Shown here one piece after another: positions 21,721 to 25,175 of a stretch of 25,175 bases of DNA. Every line of letters begins with the position of its first letter. The first letter of the stretch is position 1. The position numbers and the translations under genes were made by a program. The notes beneath the pieces are model-generated. The model saw only the letters and a program-made list of their open reading frames with translations. It did not search any database and was not told the DNA's origin. Source of the stretch: a virus; IMG/VR virus record IMGVR_UViG_3300030098_002925, positions 1 through 25,175 of that record. The stretch is one strand, 5' to 3'.

Positions 21721-22531
21721 ACCCTGCCCACCCGGCGGCACTGGCGTTCACAAGTGGATTTACCATGCGTGTTGTGTGTTGGCGGAAGATGGGTTTGGGC
21801 CAGATGATATAGAGTCCTACGTCAAGGCAAACGCGACCCGCGATCTCCAGCCGGGGGAAGTCCAGAATGCGCTGCGTAGTATTGCTGGAGGCCCAGCCGA
21901 ACGCCGCCCCATGTGGAGTCAGGTGAGTGTGTCGGGGCAGGAAGCGGCAAGGCGTAAGGAGGGTGGGTTGGGTGCGCTTGCGGAATCCAGTCCGCTTGAA
22001 TGTGAAGACGCCGATGATGCGGTGGAGGGTTTGTTTTTTGGGAACCCGCTATTGTGTTGTGGGTTGAGTACCAAGGAATTTGCAACCAAGCCACGGCTCC
22101 ACTGGCACAACCTCCACCAACTCCAATTCATTGTTCCGAATCCAATGACGGACAAGTGGGGAGAAACACAAGCGGGAACCAAGTCCCAGCGCACTCTGCA
22201 AAACACTGGGCCGCGCCACTACCTCGTCGTGGAATTTGACGAAGGGACATTTGACGATCATGCCGCATATCTTCAACAACTTAACAAGCTCCACAAAAAC
22301 ATTGTTCTGCGCTGTGCCGTGTTGAGTGGGGGCAAGTCCCTCCACGGGTGGTTCGATGTGCGGGATCGTGCGGAGGATGTAGTTAAGAAGTTTTTTCATT
22401 CAGCGTGTCAATTAGGTGCTGATCCAGCCACATGGACACGTTCACAATTTGTTCGTATGCCCCACGGTCGCCGGGCCAATGGCAACCCCCAAGACGTAGT
22501 ATATTTTAATCCATCCAATGAACCTTTTTGA
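21692..22531 (+). CDS. Archaeo-eukaryotic-type primase-like protein (279 aa)
   Basis: The start ATG 21692 overlaps the previous gene. Residues 1-75 form a helical N-domain (KWIYHACCVLAEDGFGPDDI, NALRSIAGG) seen before AEP domains in some mobile elements. The catalytic core shows three AEP-like motifs: HYLVVEFDEG with Glu181 and Asp183 as likely metal ligands, SGGKSLHGWF with Ser216 and His218 (SXH motif), and WTRSQFVRMPHGRR with Arg250/255 for the final strand. It overlaps the SF3 helicase gene by 14 bases. Primase and SF3 helicase in adjacent genes form the usual initiation pair of many phages, plasmids and integrative elements. It would make primers at the origin proposed just past the helicase gene. 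Confidence 0.75.
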   Translation: MEQKLVPKIKPCPPGGTGVHKWIYHACCVLAEDGFGPDDIESYVKANATRDLQPGEVQNALRSIAGGPAERRPMWSQVSVSGQEAARRKEGGLGALAESSPLECEDADDAVEGLFFGNPLLCCGLSTKEFATKPRLHWHNLHQLQFIVPNPMTDKWGETQAGTKSQRTLQNTGPRHYLVVEFDEGTFDDHAAYLQQLNKLHKNIVLRCAVLSGGKSLHGWFDVRDRAEDVVKKFFHSACQLGADPATWTRSQFVRMPHGRRANGNPQDVVYFNPSNEPF

Positions 22532-23792
22532 AATCCACCATCACGCTCCAACGCAGAAATTTTTCATGCAGGACAATCGGGACAAGTATTTGCCCCTCAA
22601 CGCGGACGCCACCAAGCGACAGTTAAAGTTGCTTGGCCTCAACGGCACGAAAGCCCAAGGCGATTTAATGAGTCAGGTCGAACAATGTATGGCAGAGTGT
22701 GTGGTGAAGAACTCATGCGAGTATGCGGGGCCACTTGCTGGTCACAAGGCTGGGCTGAAGAACTTCAAAGGCTCCAGAGTGCTAGTTACGGATGATCCAC
22801 ATATTATTAAGGGGGAGAACAAACCTTTCCCAATGCTTGAACAGATATTGAGCGACCTATTTATTGGTGAGTCCACCGATCAACTGTTCTATGTGTTTGG
22901 CTGGCTCCAGATGGCCCGCCGAATGTTGAACGCGGGCAAACCAATGCCGGGCCAAGCCCTCGTCATGGCCGGGCCGCGCAACTGCGGCAAGAACCTATTC
23001 CAAGACCTCATCACCGAGATGCTGGGAGGCCGCGTAGCCCGACCTTACCGCTACATGACTGGTAAGACGGAATTCAATGCTGATTTGTTCCAAGCCGAAC
23101 ACCTAATGATAGCTGATGAAGCTCCGTTCCACGACATATCCAGTCGGCGGCTTTTTGGCACACGAATCAAGGACTTCGCAGTGAACCAGTACCAGTCGTG
23201 TCATGGGAAGCACAAGGATGCGCTGATTTTGGCCCCATGTTGGCGGCTTACGATTTCAGTCAACGATGAATCGGAGAATCTTGTCATGTTGCCGCCGCTG
23301 GACAACTCCATAGAGGACAAAATCATGCTGTTTAAAGTCCAACAGGCCGAAATGCCGATGGAATGTGACTCTCCAGAGGGTCGGTCGGCTTTTTGGGATG
23401 CGCTTTTGGAGGAATTGCCGGGATTTATTTATTTTGTTGAGGAAATACATAAGATTGTGCCGGTTCACAAATGCCCTCGGTTTGGCATTAAGGCGTTCCA
23501 TCATCCCAGCATTGTGGAGGTGTTGGAGGACATGGCTCCAGAAGCGAGATTGGCTGAACTGATAGATGTGGTGATCCAGCCGAATGGTGTGCCGTGGAGA
23601 GGGACGCTTCAAGAGCTTGAGACGAGGCTCCTTGACGACCCCACCTACCGCTCCAGAGTGGAGAAATTGCTCTCCTATCCAACGGCTCTCAAGACCTATA
23701 TGCGGCGTCTCCACACCGCTAGGCCCGACATTTACTCCAAGACGAAATCCAACAGCCGCCATGTCTGGATGATCTCCAGTGTGTCAAGTTAA
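22518..23792 (+). CDS. SF3 (D5-like) replicative helicase (424 aa)
   Basis: The start ATG 22518 overlaps the primase gene. Residues 1-100 are an N-terminal domain with acidic/aromatic content. The AAA+ SF3 core has Walker A MAGPRNCGKNLFQ (Gly152 to Asn159), Walker B HLMIADEAP (Asp200, Glu201), motif C WRLTISVNDES (Asn249) and an arginine-containing segment after it. The Ser/Thr usually following the Walker A Lys is Asn159, a noticeable substitution also found in some phage and plasmid primase-helicases of this type. The C-terminal 130 residues include a winged-helix-like end (TALKTYMRRLHTARPDIYSK). It should unwind DNA as a hexamer and may recognise the iteron-like repeats that begin 18 bases after its stop. 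Confidence 0.85.
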   Translation: MNLFEIHHHAPTQKFFMQDNRDKYLPLNADATKRQLKLLGLNGTKAQGDLMSQVEQCMAECVVKNSCEYAGPLAGHKAGLKNFKGSRVLVTDDPHIIKGENKPFPMLEQILSDLFIGESTDQLFYVFGWLQMARRMLNAGKPMPGQALVMAGPRNCGKNLFQDLITEMLGGRVARPYRYMTGKTEFNADLFQAEHLMIADEAPFHDISSRRLFGTRIKDFAVNQYQSCHGKHKDALILAPCWRLTISVNDESENLVMLPPLDNSIEDKIMLFKVQQAEMPMECDSPEGRSAFWDALLEELPGFIYFVEEIHKIVPVHKCPRFGIKAFHHPSIVEVLEDMAPEARLAELIDVVIQPNGVPWRGTLQELETRLLDDPTYRSRVEKLLSYPTALKTYMRRLHTARPDIYSKTKSNSRHVWMISSVSS

Positions 23793-23809
23793 CCGCTGCG
23801 TCCACGAAT

Positions 23810-23921
23810 CCAGTGCCCCAAGTGCCTAAAGTGCCCCAGTTTAGATTTATATATGGAAATGAAAATAAATATATATAGAGTAAGTGGGAAATTGGGGCAC
23901 TTTGGGCACTTTGGGCACTGG
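23810..23921. repeat. Iteron-like inverted repeat array, candidate replication origin
   Basis: The left arm (23810-23838) contains three 9-bp units starting at 23812, 23821 and 23830 (AGTGCCCCA, AGTGCCTAA, AGTGCCCCA). The right arm (23893-23921) contains three inverted units starting at 23893, 23902 and 23911 (TGGGGCACT, TTGGGCACT, TTGGGCACT). Reverse-complemented, the arms match at 27 of 29 positions. The 54-bp centre is about three-quarters A+T, with runs such as ATTTATATAT and AAATAAATATATATA, fitting a DNA-unwinding element. Placement immediately after the primase and SF3 helicase genes supports an origin bound by one of them. A very large hairpin in RNA is another possibility. Confidence 0.7.
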
Positions 23922-23973
23922 CTGGAAAGTGTACCATCTGGAGGCCGGGCGGCTGGAAACGCGCCGCGCTGGA

Positions 23974-24178
23974 GTTAGTCAGTAATCGGTTCGATTACCG
24001 ACCGATACACGAGTAGGCATAAATGCCGCAATTATGCACCAAAGAAAAAAGCCCCGCCCACGCTGGAAAAACGAGGTTAGTCAGTAATGCGAACCGATTA
24101 CCGACCGATACAAGCGGTTGAAAATATATACATAATTAAAACTAATTTTTCTATGTTGGGAAATCGGCGCGATTACTG
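23974..24178. repeat. Three copies of a GTAATCG-N3-CGATTAC type palindrome
   Basis: Copy 1 (23974-24008) begins GTTAGTCAGTAATCGG and contains the perfect palindrome GTAATCG-GTT-CGATTAC. Copy 2 (24076-24111) has the same start and the same ending GATTACCGACCGATAC but a changed centre (GCGAAC). Copy 3 (24161-24178) is inverted and shorter: reverse-complemented it reads CAGTAATCGCGCCGATTT. These look like binding sites of one protein, distinct from the 9-bp iterons next to them. Confidence 0.65.
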
Positions 24179-24181
24179 CAC

Positions 24182-24215
24182 AAAAAAGCCCCGCCCCCAC
24201 TGGAGGGACGAGGCT
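24182..24215 (-). terminator. Intrinsic terminator of the - strand operon
   Basis: Read on the - strand from 24215, AGCCTCGTCCC pairs with the GGGGGCGGGGCT side through about 10-11 pairs including two G-T wobbles, followed by TTTTTT (24187-24182). It stands 21 bases beyond the stop of the last - strand gene (24236), exactly where a terminator is expected. Confidence 0.8.
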
Positions 24216-24235
24216 GGATGTGTGAGAAAGAGTGG

Positions 24236-24472
24236 TTATCCGTCTTTGTTGCAGTGGATGTTGAGAAATCTCACAAGTCCGTCCTTGCCTTTGCCGATTT
24301 CGTGTTTGAAAGGGCCGAGCCACCCGTCAAAGTCTTTTTGGTTCCCGTTGGCCCGGTATTTGGCCCTCACTTTGGCTTTGATGCTGGCAACATCGGCCTT
24401 TGATTTGGCCCAATGTCGGGTGAAGTAGGTTTCAGCCTCCATGTCTTTTTGGATGAGTTCGTAAATAATCAT
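24236..24472 (-). CDS. Small hypothetical protein (78 aa)
   Basis: I choose the ATG at 24472, with GGGAGGTGG just upstream as SD and an ATGA overlap with the RlpA-like gene; an in-frame start five codons earlier (24487) exists. The 78 residues start MIIYELIQKDMEAETYFTRH and include a charged helix (KSKADVASIKAKVRAKYRAN) and a KDFDGWLGPFKHEIGKGKDG segment. No signal or membrane helix is visible. It is the last gene of the - strand operon before the terminator. Function is unknown. Confidence 0.65.
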   Translation of the reverse strand: MIIYELIQKDMEAETYFTRHWAKSKADVASIKAKVRAKYRANGNQKDFDGWLGPFKHEIGKGKDGLVRFLNIHCNKDG

Positions 24473-24846
24473 TTCACCACCTCCCATTTTGGCGTGATAA
24501 GCCCGGCCTCCACTTGGGCCAATGCCGCGAAGGTCGCCTTGGAAAGATCAAACTCGCGGCCTTTAATAAATGGCCCACGGTCTGTGACTGTTGCGATAAT
24601 TGTGTTGGGGCCATGCTGGAAACGAACCCTCGTTCCGAAGGGCAACGTGCGATGCGCGACCGTCAAAGCATCTGGATTAAATGGGTTTCCATTCGCCATG
24701 AGCCGCCCCCGGTATTTCTCCCCATACCAAGACACCTTGGATTTTTGCATCTGAGCCTCTTTTGGTGTATGTTGGGTGTATGTGTACCCCTGCGATAATA
24801 AAAAGGCCGTGAGCGCGATTGTGGGGACAAAGAGAGCGTATTTCAT
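24469..24846 (-). CDS. RlpA-like double-psi beta-barrel protein (125 aa)
   Basis: The start is ATG 24846. Residues 1-24 (MKYALFVPTIALTAFLLSQG) are a signal peptide or signal anchor without a lipobox. Residues 36-123 are a clear RlpA domain: SKVSWYGEKYRGRLMANGNP, FNPDALTVAHRTLPFGTRVR, TVTDRGPFIKGREFDLSKAT and LITPKWEVV. Asp89 in TDRGPF is the conserved acidic residue linked to lytic transglycosylase activity in the family. It has no SPOR domain. In a phage this is a candidate peptidoglycan-cleaving enzyme acting in the periplasm, perhaps a signal-arrest type endolysin, which would complete the lysis proteins at 153-1031. It is encoded on the opposite strand, in a separate operon. Confidence 0.85.
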   Translation of the reverse strand: MKYALFVPTIALTAFLLSQGYTYTQHTPKEAQMQKSKVSWYGEKYRGRLMANGNPFNPDALTVAHRTLPFGTRVRFQHGPNTIIATVTDRGPFIKGREFDLSKATFAALAQVEAGLITPKWEVVK

Positions 24847-25067
24847 GCTTTCACCTCCCCGTGATAATTCCTGTGTTCGTATTTACCGGCGTAATACTTC
24901 ACTTTTTTGTAGGCCGTGGACATATAGTGATCGCTGGAATCTTTGACCAAAACAAGGTCGCCCCGCCTTGCGGCTTCGCGCTCTGAATCGGTCAAACCAC
25001 TGATCCATTTGTATCTATCGCTGCCCCGCCCGTTGATTTTGCCGGTTGTGGATATTATTGGTTTCAC
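24843..25067 (-). CDS. Small basic hypothetical protein (74 aa)
   Basis: Start GTG 25067 (- strand) overlaps the stop of the preceding gene (GTGA), with a GGAGGTGG sequence upstream as SD; the end overlaps the RlpA-like ATG by four bases. The product has a helical segment (LTDSEREAARRGDLVLVKD) followed by Tyr/Lys-rich strands (HYMSTAYKKVKYYAGKYEHR). There is no signal or membrane part and no known motif. It is coupled to the RlpA-like gene, but an involvement in lysis is only suggested by position. Confidence 0.65.
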   Translation of the reverse strand: MKPIISTTGKINGRGSDRYKWISGLTDSEREAARRGDLVLVKDSSDHYMSTAYKKVKYYAGKYEHRNYHGEVKA

Positions 25068-25174
25068 GCCGCCACCTCCAATTCTTCAACCCGCTGAGCC
25101 TTCGCCTCTAATTCAGCCTTTTTCGCCTTGGATTTGTACGCCTCCGCGCACCCGCGCCAGAATTTTGGGTCGTT
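25064..25174 (-). CDS. C-terminal end of a - strand gene, cut by the window edge
   Basis: An open frame enters from the right edge and ends at TGA (25066-25064). The last 36 residues read NDPKFWRGCAEAYKSKAKKA then ELEAKAQRVEELEVAA, a charged helix with coiled-coil character. The GTGA overlap with the next gene and the preceding GGAGGTGG support real coding. The start and family cannot be seen. Confidence 0.6.
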   Translation of the reverse strand, partial: NDPKFWRGCAEAYKSKAKKAELEAKAQRVEELEVAA

Positions 25175-25175
25175 T

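Larger units (their letters stand above)
23793..24235. other. 443-bp noncoding region between convergent operons
   Basis: No convincing ORF is present on either strand. The region holds, in order: a 29-bp inverted repeat made of 9-bp units around an AT-rich core (23810-23921); a GC-rich stretch; two direct copies and one inverted copy of a second palindromic motif (23974-24008, 24076-24111, 24161-24178); a perfect small palindrome GGCATAAATGCC (24016-24027); an AT-rich patch (24121-24152); and a - strand intrinsic terminator with a degenerate duplicate upstream (24045-24077). It separates the + strand replication operon from the - strand RlpA operon. Confidence 0.8.

Noticed and set aside
23256-23762. 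168-residue open frame on the - strand
   Set aside because: Antisense to the SF3 helicase motif C and C-terminal domain; a codon-composition shadow.
23810-23921. CRISPR array
   Set aside because: Repeats are 9 bp, directly adjacent and without spacers, and no cas adaptation or effector genes are present; the Cas4-like nuclease is a common phage protein.
23981-24000. tRNA T-arm-like sequence (TCGGTTCGATTACCGA)
   Set aside because: It looks like a T-arm, but no anticodon arm, D-arm or acceptor surrounds it and it is explained by the repeated palindrome.

Overview
The window is almost certainly part of a temperate, podovirus-like (T7-type virion layout) bacteriophage genome, or a viral metagenome contig. 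Genes are packed end to end with ATGA, TAGTG or TGATG junctions. The left half encodes lysis and virion proteins. A tyrosine integrase follows beside a tRNA-derived attP-like site, then a replication and recombination operon, all on the + strand. A short - strand operon runs in from the right edge and converges on a 443-bp noncoding region. The host is inferred, not shown. A 77-residue protein at 6420-6653 has a type IV prepilin N-terminus followed by an ALAKAKESAQKAIC stretch. That stretch is very like the pseudopilin-like proteins abundant in Verrucomicrobiota and Lentisphaerae, so a PVC-group host is my best guess.

Layout. 8-1031: six tiny genes that look like a lysis cassette (two lipoproteins, two small membrane proteins, a basic peptide, an i-spanin-like protein overlapped by an o-spanin-like lipoprotein). 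An intrinsic terminator is embedded in the coding sequence at 751-780. 1031-6420: tail proteins, namely a beta-propeller-like nozzle protein, two small virion proteins, a collagen-containing tail fibre and a small hypothetical. 6420-6653: the pilin-like gene. 6655-13165: internal virion or ejection proteins, ending in a 1308-residue protein that begins with five 8-residue repeats. 13165-13572: a PD-(D/E)XK nuclease. 13590-13656: most of a tRNA-Gln(TTG) without its 5' acceptor strand, interpreted as attP. 13712-14977: the integrase. 15003-16077: two ribbon-helix-helix regulators flanking a membrane protein, with three copies of a GGTG-N6-CACC operator-like element. 16276-23792: a VSR-like nuclease, a Cas4-like Fe-S nuclease split over two reading frames, a candidate ssDNA-binding protein, a family A DNA polymerase (Leu at the Phe762-equivalent position), a winged-helix-like protein, dNMP kinase, a zinc ribbon, two small unknowns, an archaeo-eukaryotic-type primase and an SF3 helicase.

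The noncoding region 23793-24235 looks like a replication origin. Three 9-bp repeats and three inverted copies form a 29-bp inverted repeat (two mismatches) around an AT-rich core, directly after the helicase gene. Next come three copies of a second palindromic motif and an intrinsic terminator for the - strand operon. That operon encodes an RlpA-like double-psi beta-barrel protein (a likely cell-wall enzyme) and small unknowns.

Taken together: integrase plus attP plus RHH operators give a lysogeny module without a recognisable CI repressor; polymerase, primase, helicase and the repeat-lined origin give a self-contained replication module; the nucleases and putative SSB give recombination. 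The terminase, portal and capsid genes are not in the window. Family names are from reading motifs by eye; no database search was run.
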